64,000 nucleotides of DNA from Protea cynaroides (taxonomy: Eukaryota > Streptophyta > Magnoliopsida > Proteales > Proteaceae), in assembly GCA_028583415.1 (NCBI GenBank), contig CM053270.1:1502001-1566000 (forward strand), given 5' to 3'. The position numbers and the translations under genes are program-made. Below the pieces are notes generated by a model. That model was not told the origin of the DNA. It worked only from the letters and a program-made list of their open reading frames with translations, and did no database searches. Positions 10,257-21,400 of this stretch are shown here, in pieces; the first letter of the stretch is position 1; the number at the start of each line of letters is the position of its first letter.

Positions 10257-12320
10257 ACATAACCGTCCACGATACCTGAGTACCTTGTCTGAATCCAAGG
10301 TAAAGTCAGGATTGCTATTACCCTTCTCTAGGTCTTCTTGCACTGTCTTGAGATGTGGATCCTGTAGGATTGCTACCTTGACTTCATCAACTAGATCCGG
10401 TGAGATCTTCAAAGCTGCGAACATCATGGTGAACTTATGAATTAAGCCTTGCTCGACTGGATCTTCTGTAGTCTCTATTATATGTTCTTTATCATCTTCA
10501 ATTGAACTTGAGGCTGCAGCACACAATGCAGCATTTGTACTTGGTCCTGCCTTAGGTTTCAATGCCCACTTTCTGCTTAAGGCATCATCCACAATTTTTT
10601 CTTGACCCGGATGATACTGGATGTCACAGTCATAATCTTTTAGTAATTCCATCCATCTCCACTGTCTCATATTCAGGTATTTCTGAGTGAAAAGATAGGT
10701 TAAGCTCTTGTGATCAGACTTAATCTGAAACTTTTCACCTTACAAGTAGTGTCTCCAAGTCTTGATTGCATGTATAACCGCTGCTAACTCCAAATCATGC
10801 GTAGGATCGTTCTTCTCATGCTCTTTTAACTGTCTTGATGCATAAGCAATCACCTGTTCTCCTTGCATCAATACACACCCAAGACCCAACCCTGAAGCGT
10901 TCGTATATAAGGTAAACGGTAAGCTTGGTGCTGGGATGGTCAAGATAGGTGTAGAGACTAGTCTTGACTTCAAAGTCTGAAAGCACTTATCGCACTCATC
11001 TGTCCATATGAATTTCTCTCCTTTCTTGGTCAATCTGGTGAGTGGAACAGTGATCCTTGAGTAATCCTCCACGAACCTTCTATAATAACCAGCCAACCTA
11101 AGTAAACTACGAATCTCCGCAACAGATTTTGGTGCTTCCCATCCTACTATAGCAGCTATCTTGCTTGGATCAACCTTGATACCGTCTTCAGATACTACAT
11201 GGCCCAAGAAGGCCACTTCCTTCAACCAAAATTCACACTTCTTGAATTTGGCATACAGTTTTTCCTTTCTCAGTCGTTGTAGGGCTGCTCTCAAGTGTGT
11301 TGCATGAGTCTCCCTGTCCTTTGAGTAGACCAATATGTCATCGATGAATACGATGACCGAAGTATCCAACATGTCATGGAACACTCGGTTCATCAGTTCC
11401 ATAAACGACGCTAGAGCATTAGTCAACCCGAATGACATAACTAGGAACTCGTAATGCCGTACCTGGTCTTGAAAGCAGTCTTCGAAATATCTCCGGCCTT
11501 GATCTTTAATTGGTGATACCCTGATCAGAGATCATTCTTTGTGAAAACCTTTGCACCCTGTAACTGATCGAACAGATCGTCAATCCTCGACAAAGGATAC
11601 CAATTCTTCATAGTCAACTTGTTCAGCTCACGGTAGTCAATACATAGCCTTACGCTTCCATCCTTCTTCTTGACAAATAATACAGGTGCTCCCCAAGGTG
11701 ATATGTTAGGTCGTATGAAACCCTTATCTAACAATTCTTGTAATTGGGTCTTCAACTCCTTTAGCTCGGTAGGAGCCATCCTGTACGGTGCTTTAGACAC
11801 CGGTGCCGAACTTGGCATAAGGTCTATCACAAATTCTATAGCCCTGTCTGAGGGTAGACCTGGGAGATCTTCTGAAAATACATCTGGGAACTCTCGTACC
11901 ACATATATATCTTCCATCTTTGGTAATTCTGCAGTGATGTCGACTACAGACACTAGATACCCCACTCCACCATTCTCTAAGCATCTCTTAGCTTTTTGGG
12001 CGGAGAGGATCAGCTTCCGCTTCCTAGGTAACTTGGTCCCAGTGAAGCTAAACTCCTTTCCCTTTTTGTCTGTAAGCACCAGCTTCCTTTCACCACATAA
12101 TATGCTAGCTAAATGATGGCCTAGCCAGTCCATTCCCAAGATGACATCAAAATCTGCCATCTCGAGTTTTACCAGATTTGCTTCTAAGTCTCGGCCCTCA
12201 ATACAAACTGTACACGGCCCATAATATTCAGTCAAAGCCACCTCGACTCCTAGAGAGCGAACTATCAAGCTTGGGTTCAAATGCTTGATCGGTAACTCCA
12301 TTCGCTTTCCAAACGAAACA
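10257..12320 (-). pseudogene. Tek1 pol: protease C-part, RT and RNase H (Tekay-like chromovirus)
   Basis: On the minus strand, from high to low coordinates: the C-terminal half of a retroviral-type protease (VILGMDWL near 12140), the linker FPDVFSEDLPGLP, RT (VRLCIDYRELN near 11640; catalytic FIDDILVYS near 11340), LGHVVSEDGI, LAGYYRRFV, then RNase H (SGLGLGCVLMQGEQVIAYASRQ near 10870) and the DIQYHPG...DALSRK linker. These read as the Tekay lineage. Lesions: a TGA at 11525-11527, a frameshift near 11447-11455, and a TAA at 10740-10742. The protease active-site half and all of gag are missing upstream of 12320, where coding similarity stops abruptly. This indicates an internal deletion. Confidence 0.88.
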
Positions 12321-13141
12321 GAGATGAAGGAAATTTAAATTGCAAATTTTTATAATTTTTCATAAATTTTCTGGCCTTTTTATAGTTGACCGGTTGCAAC
12401 ATACCGGTCGCTACTCTATAAGTTAAGGTGACCGGTATAATCGACCAGTCAGAATTTCAAACTGACCGAGAGGTACCGGTCGACTATTTCAGGGATCACT
12501 GGTCGACTGGTATGGTAAAAGTGTCGACCGGTATGCCCAGAAAGGCTTTTAAAATCGCAAAAAGTGAGAAAAATCTCACTTTTCTCTCCTTCTTCCTCAC
12601 TGGTGACGATTCTCCTCTGGCTTCTGAGTTGCTACAGTCCGACCGGTCATCCTAGGAGTGATTTTCTTCCGATCTAGACTCAGCACATCGTCTCCAGGTA
12701 AGCCTCTTTCTTCTCTATCAAATTTTTACATAATTTTCATATCGTCTTTACCTAAAATTCTTAATTTTTCTTCGATTGGAAGATTCTAACCGTAGGAACT
12801 TCTTCCCTTCGGCTTAGAAATGGTTTAACGACCCCTAAGAGCAAAAGCCCTCAACCAATTTGGACTTCCACCGAAAGGTTTTAATAAAAATCGAATTTTT
12901 CTACTTTTAACCTAGGTTTTTGCAAAATTTCGAAATTTTCTTGATTTTTCTTCAATTTCTTAAATTTCTTGTTGGAATTGCATATGATTGGTTTGCTTGA
13001 AGTGTATAGGGGTTACGTAAGTCCTCCTCCCCAAGTTTTGGGTGAGTTCCAGGCTTTTTACCAATTTACTGTCATTATGCTGCCGAATTTTCGATAATTT
13101 TTAACATTTTTCTTCTTGTTTTCATTTGTTTTGCAGTTTAA
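12321..13141 (+). promoter_or_regulatory. Putative promoter and leader of Tek1 antisense gene
   Basis: This ORF-free segment lies between the truncated pol and the antisense gene. It holds a cluster of ACCGGT/GACCGGT-type motifs from 12388 to about 12535 plus one at 12641 (GACCGGTCAT). A leader follows whose second half aligns by eye with the equivalent region of Tek2 (shared GAAAGCCCTCAA-like stretch). A likely leader intron is 13017-13136. No TATA box is certain. Confidence 0.5.
13017..13136 (+). other. Predicted 5'-leader intron of the Tek1 antisense gene
   Basis: The donor ACGTAAGT (GT at 13017) and acceptor TTTTGCAG (AG at 13135-13136) bound 120 bases of T-rich DNA. The start ATG is 6 bases after the acceptor. 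Tek2 shows the same donor, acceptor and spacing at 46808-46919. Confidence 0.6.
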
Positions 13142-14070
13142 ATGGCTCCACGACGAGGTCTTGGCAAGCGTTCTTATGGCCTGGGCATGCGCGCTCCTCA
13201 TCCGCCAGTTCCACAGCTTGATGAGCGGTGGTTCCGTTCTGAGGCAGCACAAGCCCGCTTCCCCTGGTATGATAGGAAGAATATAGAATCTGGCCGGCGT
13301 GCCAACTTGGAGCAGCTGCAAAAGGTTCGATATACAAGCAGCTTTCGACAGGCTAGGGTCGTTGCCTGTCATTACCTACATAGTGACCACTCGGCCCAAC
13401 TTGGTCAAACACTTCTTTGCTAACCTGGAGCTTCATGGAGATGTCAATGATCCCAATCATGGTAGGGAATTGCACATTTCCAGCTTCGTCAAGGGTGTCC
13501 CTATCTCCTTTGACACCCATCAGCTGGCTGATCTGCTTGGGATTCCCAATGATGGAGATTTGGTATACTGCCCTCCAAAGGTGAAGGGCTATCTGAGGGA
13601 GAGTATGCGCCGAGAGATAGCGGATCAGCTACTCAACCTTGGGGCTCCTATGAAGGCGGCCAGCATGAGACCTTCGCCTCGGGTTTATAGTCGTATCATC
13701 CAGCACAACATTGTGCCCTAGAGTGGTCACTATAGTGTGTTATCCCAGCTCACCCAGTACGTGACCTACTGTGTCTGCACCAGGGAGCGTATCTCTCTCC
13801 CCTACCTCATCATTCGGACTATGCATCAGGCGACTTTGGCCGATCAAGGCAGTAACCTCCCCTATGGCCGTCTCATCACTACACTTCTTCAGTGCCTACG
13901 AGTGGATATGCGGGGTGAGGTTGCAGCTGAGGATACTATGACCTCCGACATCGACTGGGATGCCATCCTTAGGATGCAAATGGACTCCCTGCCAGTTAGT
14001 GACGATGAGATGGAGGCTCGTCTCCGCCTACTCAGGAGGGTAGCAGCCGCAGCAGCAGTAGCAGCAGTAG
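13142..14070 (+). pseudogene. Tek1 antisense ORF, plant-transposon-protein-like domain (PF20167-type)
   Basis: This gene runs opposite to Tek1 pol. It begins MAPRRGLGKRS after a candidate leader intron. A domain follows with FRSEAAQARF, LPVITY, NLVKHFFANLE, a SFVKGVPISFD motif and LADLLGIP, then LPYLIIRTMHQ and LPYGRLIT. This pattern is that of the 'putative plant transposon protein' family, whose function is unknown. Lesions are a one-base frameshift near 13325 and an in-frame TAG at 13719-13721. The C-terminal part is cut by the LTR at 14071, in an Ala/Arg-rich tail. A homologue at 46925-48300 sits in the same place in Tek2. The gene has no RT, RNase H or integrase motif. The family call is from memory of the pattern and needs a profile search. 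Confidence 0.65.
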
Positions 14071-16563
14071 TGTAAGACCCGCACACCATGAACCCGGTCT
14101 AACCTTACATTTTGTGTCGTGAACCGTCTACATATCATGGTCGAGCCAAGTTGACCAAGTGTGTGAAGAAACCCAAGACCCAATACGAAAATTTACCCAA
14201 AAACAGTCAAAATGAGGGTAGGGTCGCATGTCTTAACAGACAGGTCTGACCCTCCCATCGACCCTCAACCATGGTCGCAGGGGGTCTATGAATTGTCCGA
14301 CCCTCCCATCAACCCTCCCATCGACCCTCGGTATTCGGGAAAAACAACACGAACCGAAAATTAGGAAACTTTCCTAATTTCGATTGGAACCTTTCCTAAA
14401 CTCAATGAGACTTATTTTGGGAGGTTTTACTCTATAAATAGGACGTCCCTAAGCCTCTTTCACTCCTTTTACAACCCTAATTGAATTGAGAGAAAGAGAA
14501 GAGAAGGAAGAGAAGAAGAAGAGAAGCAAGGAAGAGAAGAAAGCAAAAAGAAGAAGAGTTGTAGAGAAAGAGTATTCTTCTCAGGTATGGATACTAAGTT
14601 TCTACAGGCCTTAGGTTAGATAATGATGAGAGTGTGATCTCAGAGAAACCCAAACCATCAACCCATGGTTAGGTTTCCATGGAAAACCATCAGAGAATAC
14701 ATAAAAGCTATATAGGTGGATGATTCATGGTTCTAGACCATGGAATGTATGTTGAATGGACTGTAGGAGCAAGCCATAGGACCCCAAACACGAAGAATGG
14801 ACTAAAAGGAGAAAAATTGACTAAAACCCATTGAGGGTCGCACAGAGGATCGATGACCATCCAACCCTATGTGACCTGAGTATCGACCCTCAGGGTTCTG
14901 GAAGTCCAGATTTGGGGAGGGTCGCACCCAGGGTCGATCATGACTCCAACCCTACCTCCGACCCTCAGTTAACAGCATGATTTTTAAATTCGAAATTAAT
15001 TCTAATTAAATTCAATCGACTTTGTTAGGTCTTCTAGCAATATAATAACATTATAAAGGTGATTCTAAAACTTGGAAGATGATCTATTAACAAGCTAAAG
15101 TGAGGGAACAAGACCTAAACTAATTGGTTAATAACAAACTGTTTTTATTTTTTTGAGTCCAATACCATGATTGTGATATGCGTGTGTGCTTGTAATGTGC
15201 ATTCAACATGTCATCCAATATTTCTATTATTATTGTTTATGCATATTTAAATTTATTGATTATAACATGATGATGTTGATGATGGTAGGAATAGGCATGT
15301 GAATGTTTGTGTTTGGCTGGTGTACATGGTGCGGGTAGGGATGGTAAGCTTGAATGAGGATCTACTATCAATCAAAGGTGAGGGAACAAGACCTAAACTA
15401 ATTGGCTAATAATAAACTGTTTTTATTTATTGAGTCCAATGCCATGACTAATTCTATGCGTGTATGCTTGTAATGTGCATCTCACATGTCATCCAATATT
15501 CTTGCTATTAATGTTCATGCATATTTAATTGTGTTTATTTATAACATGATGATGATGATGATGCTAGGAATAGGCATGTGAATGTTTATGTGTGGTTAGT
15601 GTACTTGATGCGAGTGGGGCATCAGGGGGAGGACGTGACACTGTGGTTCATCCTGGTCACCAGACTCTAGCTCTATCTCTACTCAAGTCTTGTCTACTGA
15701 CATCGTCATATCGCCATTACCTTAGCAGGACTATTATGTCATAGGGCATCAAGGGAGGTGGTCTCGGACCGTGTAGTCTCTGACTCTGCTCTATCTCTAT
15801 GGACATATTGAGGGATGCTGGGGTGAGGTCTTGGATACACTGTTTGACATTAGGATTGGTTAGTTGCGAGCCCAGTTTGTAAGCCCTCGCCAATAGGGGT
15901 TTACGTATTGGTATGGATAGGGCATCAGGGGAAGTGTCATGCGGTGTTTGATCCGGGCACTTTAGCTCTATCTCTATTCCATGGTAGGTGCATGTGGGAT
16001 GACAATGGTGTTTGATCCATTAGGCAGCTTCACACACTCGTGTATAGAGGTGCGGCAGCCACCTATCATTTCTATTGCAAATTACAAACTTATGAATCAG
16101 ACCAAATATATGAATTGAATGCATGAATATGTTTGTTGCATTGTTTTGTTTGCTCACTGAGCCGTGATGTGTGCTCACCCTTTCGACGTCGAATATTTTT
16201 AGTTGATGACGCAGGTACTACAGTAAGAGATTATATGAATGCTCCAATGTACAGGCATGTTGCGGCAATGGATGCAGAAGCTATGATGGAGTCGCATGAT
16301 TCTTCGTGCGAGTGCAACTTATACGTCTTTGATTAGATTTATTAGTTGGATTATTTAGAATATGTAATTGATTAATTTATTTTATTTTATGTCTTAGTCA
16401 TTTGGAGATAATTGGATAATTTTTTTATGTTATCACTGTTAGATTCTCAGTTCATTAATATTGAAGACTTCCTCTATTGTTTATTTATTCTGATTATGGT
16501 TATGGATGTGTATGGTTTAAGCAAAAGGACACAACCTATTCAAGATCCTGGTTGAACCGTTGG
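14071..16563 (+). repeat. Tek2-family LTR, older subfamily, 3'-truncated
   Basis: It starts TGTAAGACCC, interrupts the antisense gene, and is collinear with the solo LTR at 36427-38738: CATCGACCCTC-rich segment, TATA box, AACCCTAATTGAATTGAG leader, GATGATGATG near 15550, and a final part with GACGTCGAATATTTTTAGTTGATGA. Similarity stops at 16563 in GTTGAACCGTTGG, about 50 bp before the expected GGGGTGTGACA end, so no target duplication can be seen. It is clearly more diverged than the other copies and lacks their AACGTTAAC motifs. The ORFs inside (16133 and 16477) are not coding. Confidence 0.85.
14433..14440 (+). promoter_or_regulatory. TATA box of Tek2-family LTR
   Basis: TATAAATA lies in ACTCTATAAATAGGACGT, about 35 bases before a CACTCCTTTTACAACCC stretch that resembles a plant transcription start. 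Equivalent boxes occur in the other LTR copies. Confidence 0.65.
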
Positions 16564-18949
16564 ATCATAGAACAAGTTGTTGATGTTGATCACCTTTGTC
16601 TCAGGTTTCTGCTCTTTGCTTTGCTCTTGGATCTTGGCTTGCTCGAGCTCTTCCTAGTCAAAAGTACAATCATGGAATATTTTGAACCCGGGTACTTGAT
16701 TTTAAAGGTGGGTATTGAACCAAGGTTCTGAAAATCCGCAATAGATAACATCCTCCCCTTCTTTAACAAAGTACCCATTGAGGGTCTTAAAAAATTGGAT
16801 GTTCTGCACATTGTACAACCCCTCAGATATTGCTTGATAGACTGCTTCATCCGTCCTTTGGGGTCGACAGTTCCCACTAGCTCTGTCTGATGCTCTTATT
16901 GTACTGCTACCATACTGACTACTATGCTTGTATTTTATCCTCTTGAGCTTTCAAAATCTTTCGTCAGCTCCCCTCTGCTTTTTCTTGATTACTTTCAGAT
17001 CCCCTTCAGTGGGGATATACCCCAATCCAAATCTATACTCATTGACCAATAGAGATAAGAAAGTGACATCACCATGTTGGTGGGAACCAAGGCCCATACC
17101 TGGAAAGTAGAGCATATTAAGTAATTGACGAAATGGGAAGGATAGATGCGTACTTGTAGGATCTGGCTCGGTTGTGGCAAAGATGTTGTCAACCTGGAAC
17201 CTTCCAAGAGAGAAATCTTGCCTAGTATCCCCTTGTGACTCTTCACTATCCTGTCCAGTGGCCAATGTGTTCATGGCTACAGAGTTCGCGTATATTGTCA
17301 CAGTGGTATCCTTGTAAATGAATTTAACCTTCTGATATAAGGTAGATGCCACCGCATTGGCATGATGGATCCAAGGCTTACCTAGAAGCCTGTTGAATGA
17401 GGCAGAAATGTCAATGACTTGGAACTCCATTTCAAACTCAGCCGGTCCTACCTGAATTGGCACTGTGAAGACCCCCAATACAGCCCTTTTAGTATTGTCA
17501 TACGCCTTGATGGTCATATATGAAGGTTTCAATTCTGATTCGCTGAAGCCTAGATGCTTGAAGGTACGAAAAGGGAATACATTCAAAGCTGACCCATTAT
17601 CAACTAGGACTTGGAAAATGCTCTTGCCCTGACATCCGATGGTAATATGTAAAGCCTGTATATGATCCTTACCTCCTTGAGGAAGATCGGTATCTCCAAA
17701 AATGATTGCATTAACAGCATATCTGCCTCCTACTAGCATAGCTAGTTCTTCTCCATCCATTGAAACTGGGACCTGAATGCTTGCTAGAGATTTCAGTACT
17801 GTATCCCTGTGGACCTTGGAAGCCCTCAGAAGCTCCCAAATGGACATGTTGGCTTGGGTCTTTTGTAATTGTTTCAATACCAGATTTGGAGATTCTGGTT
17901 GGTTGACAAGTCCTTTACTTTTCTCTCTCACAGCTTGGGCCGGATCATTTACCATCAAGTGAGATGGTTTGTAGTTCTTCCCTATTCTGGTTTCTACTAC
18001 TTCTTGCTCATCCTCCGAGAATATGAACTCCATCTCAAGGAAACGACTGCCAATTTGATTTATCTTTGTCTCCTCATCTGAGAGGTAGATGATGAACGGT
18101 TCTTCTTCTTCTTTCTGCTGTGCTTGTGCTATTGGGTGTGATGAATCTTCAAGGAAATAAAAATCGTTTTCTTCTTCTTCTTCTTGATAGATACCCAACA
18201 TGTTTACTTCGTCACCAGATGTGACAACCATACTACTTACTCCTTCTTTGACGGGCATAAGGTCCAAAGGCTCATCTCCCCATTCTATTAAATTGACTGT
18301 GGTGAGGGAGGGGATTATTTGCCACTAACACTTGTTTGGGCTGGACCTTAAATTACCAGAATCCAATAGATCATGTATGGCATGTCTTATTGTGTAGCAG
18401 TTGTCAGTGTCATGCCCATGTTGATTGTGGTACTTACAGAACAGGTCCATACAAAAATTCGGTGGAAGAGGACTTGGAGGTGGACGAGGGTCAAGCACTG
18501 TCAACTTCTTGGCTTGTATCAATTTGTCCAGAGCCTCGGATCGGGTCATCCCCAAATCGGTGAACTGCTTCCTTGGCTTGCTTGCTGTGGTGAGGTGTAA
18601 CTTAAACTTCCTAAGATCAATGGCTCAGAATTGGTATTAGCTACTAGCTTTGCAGATTGATTCCCTGGATTTCTTGATGGGTATGCCTTTCTATTCGAAG
18701 CCCCTTCTGACCTTTCTGACTTTCCCAGTAATATATCTCCTCGAGTTCTGGCATCCTCTACTTGTTGTCCTGCAACAACAAGCCCTTCGAATGATAGGAT
18801 GTCCTGGACAAAAATGTGTTTTATATGGCCCACTTAAGCCTCTCATCATTATCTGCACCTGATCTCTCTCAAAAGGTCGATCCCAAAGCTTTGCTACTAC
18901 ACTTGAACCGAGTTAAATAGGCCATGAATGTCTCTCCCTGTGCTTGGAC
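16564..18949 (-). pseudogene. Tat/Ogre-like gag C-part and protease
   Basis: The minus strand carries the second half of a gag-protease. Nearest the CACTA, gag residues continue from 35097 (VQAQGETFMAYL). A gag zinc motif CKYHNQHGHDTDNC is near 18430, followed by IRHAIHDLLDSG. The protease has VLVDNGSALNVFP (active Asp near 17600) and LLGKPWIHHANAVASTLYQK, the Tat/Ogre style. A TAG at 18325-18327 and a frameshift near 18570-18610 break it. An acidic run EEEEEND is near 18170. The conserved GLGYIPTEGD is near 17030. RT and everything after are missing: the element is truncated at the LTR junction around 16564. Confidence 0.8.
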
Positions 18950-18952
18950 CAT
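18950..18952. repeat. CACTA target-site duplication CAT, left copy
   Basis: CAT precedes the CACTA end and recurs at 35094-35096. A 3-bp duplication is diagnostic of the CACTA superfamily. Removing the element restores the gag reading across the site. Confidence 0.92.
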
Positions 18953-18979
18953 CACTACAACAATGTTCATTTTTGGCGA
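18953..18979 (+). repeat. CACTA left terminal inverted repeat
   Basis: 27 bp, beginning CACTACAACAATGTTC and ending TTTTTGGCGA. It pairs with 35067-35093 with a single mismatch (C versus T at the 16th base). Confidence 0.93.
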
Positions 18980-19390
18980 TAGAATTTTGCGATGGAAAAC
19001 AAATTCTCGTGGCAATAAATAATTTTAGCCCACGGGACTCAAATTTTCATGGCTAAAAATAAAGAGTTCAGAGACTAACCCTAATTCCCGTGGCCAAAAT
19101 TATTTTTCGCAACGGAAAAAAATTCCCGTGGGAAAAAACAGTACTTTTGGGCCACGGGAACAAAAAAACCGTGGCCACAAATAGTTTTAGCCACGGATAT
19201 TAGATTCCCGTGGCTAAAAAGCAACGGAATTCATCATCAATGACTCTTGTTTTGGCAACGGGAACCTAAAGCCCGTGGCCGAAACCTGTATTTCCCAACA
19301 TCGTTTGGTTCCCGTGGCCGAAATAGGTATTTACCAACGAATTTCGGTTCCCGTGGCCGAAATTAAGAGGCCCGCCACGAATTTTTTACT
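18980..19390. repeat. CACTA left subterminal repeat zone
   Basis: More than ten copies of short units such as CCCGTGGCCGAAA, CCACGGGA and their complements alternate on both strands. In CACTA elements such repeats bind the TnpA protein; that role is inferred here from the family. Confidence 0.8.
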
Positions 19391-21400
19391 TCCCTCCCAT
19401 TTCCATCCCGTCTCACCAACCCGCGGCCATGTCTCTTCCGGAAGCGGAGTCGACTCTCAAAGGTTTCTCTCTCTCCCAGTAGTGTTTCTCTCTCTCAAAG
19501 GTTTCTCTCGTGATTCTCTTCCTCTCCCATTCCCATCCCGTCTCTTCCTCTCCCAGCACTATAAGCAGAGTCTCTTCCTCTGCCAGCAGTTGATCGAATT
19601 GTTTCTCTCTCAAAGGTTTTCCTCTCGCGACTCTCTTCCTCTCCCAGCATTCCACAGAGATACTTTGTCTCTCTGTAAGGTTTTCTCTCCCAACTCTCTC
19701 AAATTTGCGCAGGTGCATGTATTTCGGTTTTACTCTCCCATTTTTCTCCTCTCAGCTCTCACCAAACTATATGTTTTATAGATTTTTAATTTGCATCTCT
19801 GTTAACAGGTTGGAGAGATGGGTTTTATAGAAACGTTTCTAGCATATCACTGATAGCGGTTGGAGAGATGGGTTTCGGTTTCAAGAATCTTTGACAAGAA
19901 GCCAAGCAGAAATTTGGAACGAATCCGTTGGAATCTTCCCGGTGCAGGTTCGTTCCTTCTCTTTTCCTCTCACTGTATTGTTGCATATATGAGTGATAGA
20001 GGCTGCAATGAGGGTTTCGGCTTCGGTGTAGAGTTTGGATCATGAATTTTCCTTTTATATTTAACTCACTTTTCCTCTTACACTGTGCTTTAAGATGGTC
20101 TTAGCTTGATGTTTCCTTTCTGTCGGTTATTTCTTTTAGATATTCTTTTGGACTTGCTTTAACAACATGAATAGCAATACACATGACTATATGTTTAATG
20201 TACACATTAATATTAGTTTCCCTCGCCATTGACTTGTTTTTGCAACCTGTATAATATGATATATCTAAGACAAGAGTGATATGTAACTACTCTTCCATCA
20301 TCTAAGTGAAACAGTTAAAAGCTTGGGCTTCTTCACCTTTGACTCTTTGAGTATAAAATTGGAAGCATGAAGATCAATCAGATATAATGGCCATACCCCC
20401 ATTTCTGTATTTTGGGAGGTTTCCTTGTCTCTCTCAACTCATGAATCATGAGTCATGTTTCCATGCACACAGATCATAGGTTATAAGATGGATGCTCACA
20501 GATCATAGGTTATAAGATGGATAATCATTAATTTAAACTCTGAGCTCAACATATATGCTTTCATCAGCTCCAAACAGGGAATTCTTGATTGAAATTCCGA
20601 GATAACATCTGTAATTGGCATCTCTTGCTACAGATGGCAGTTCTTGATCTGAGCTGGCAACAAATCTGACAGCCTTGCCCCCCCCCCCCCCCACCCCCCA
20701 AACACACACACACACACAGATAGGTTGAACCTCCCCCTTTCATGGATTTAATTGCCATCTCGCCATAGGATATCTGAACACACACACAGATACGTTCAAG
20801 GGACTTCAATTCAATGCAAACAGACATACATCATATGCAACCAACAAATCTGTCCATCAAATGGAGTCCAACTGATAAACTGGGAAGTTAAAAATTGATT
20901 AACACAGCATCAAAATCACTGCCAGATAAATAATGAGAGGTTGACTAACATACCTCATTAAGGTTTAACATTTCATAACAAACTTCCTCAATTTGTACTT
21001 CATTATTTGTCTGGGTTGCAGGGTGGCCACATCATCAGCATTTTGGGATTACCCTTTCTTCTGCAATGAGAGCATGACTTTTTAAACCAGTCATAATAAC
21101 AATTTAACATGCAGAATCGCAGATCCACAGACATACAAGGATTACAACTAGGTACAAATATATGCTGGTCATTGATGTCATCATTAGCCAAGTCATAATT
21201 GTAGGAATACTCTAGCAATAATTCACAAGATAGTGCTTTAGTAGTCTATGAAGAATTCACAATTACTAGTGTTATATCTTGTAGAACATTAAACTTCGAA
21301 CAACAAGGTGTTACACTCTAGCAACTAGTCATAAGATCCAGGAATATTAAACACTAGTTTCAAACAAATAGTCCTTGGCCACCAATGATTATGGGAGAGG
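19391..21400. other. CACTA interior without recognised gene
   Basis: The first part (19400-19800) is CT-rich with repeated TTTCTCTCTCAAAGG-like units and could be a promoter or 5' leader. A direct repeat of CACAGATCATAGGTTATAAG occurs at about 20467 and 20497. A poly-C run (20681-20699) next to an (AC)n run (20701-20719) lies further on. The ORFs in it are low-complexity shadows. Confidence 0.6.

Noticed and set aside
13889..14089. Minus-strand ORF opposite the Tek1 antisense gene tail
   Set aside because: Its Ala/Ser-rich translation is a shadow of the GCAGCAGTAGCAG repeat. The plus-strand frame has family similarity.
19275..19781. 168-codon ORF near the left CACTA end
   Set aside because: It is made of subterminal repeats and CT-rich units, with Leu/Ser/Phe-rich translation and an overlapping antisense ORF. 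It is more likely leader DNA.
20681..20719. Poly-C and (AC)n run as a possible regulatory element
   Set aside because: It is a simple microsatellite with no supporting context.
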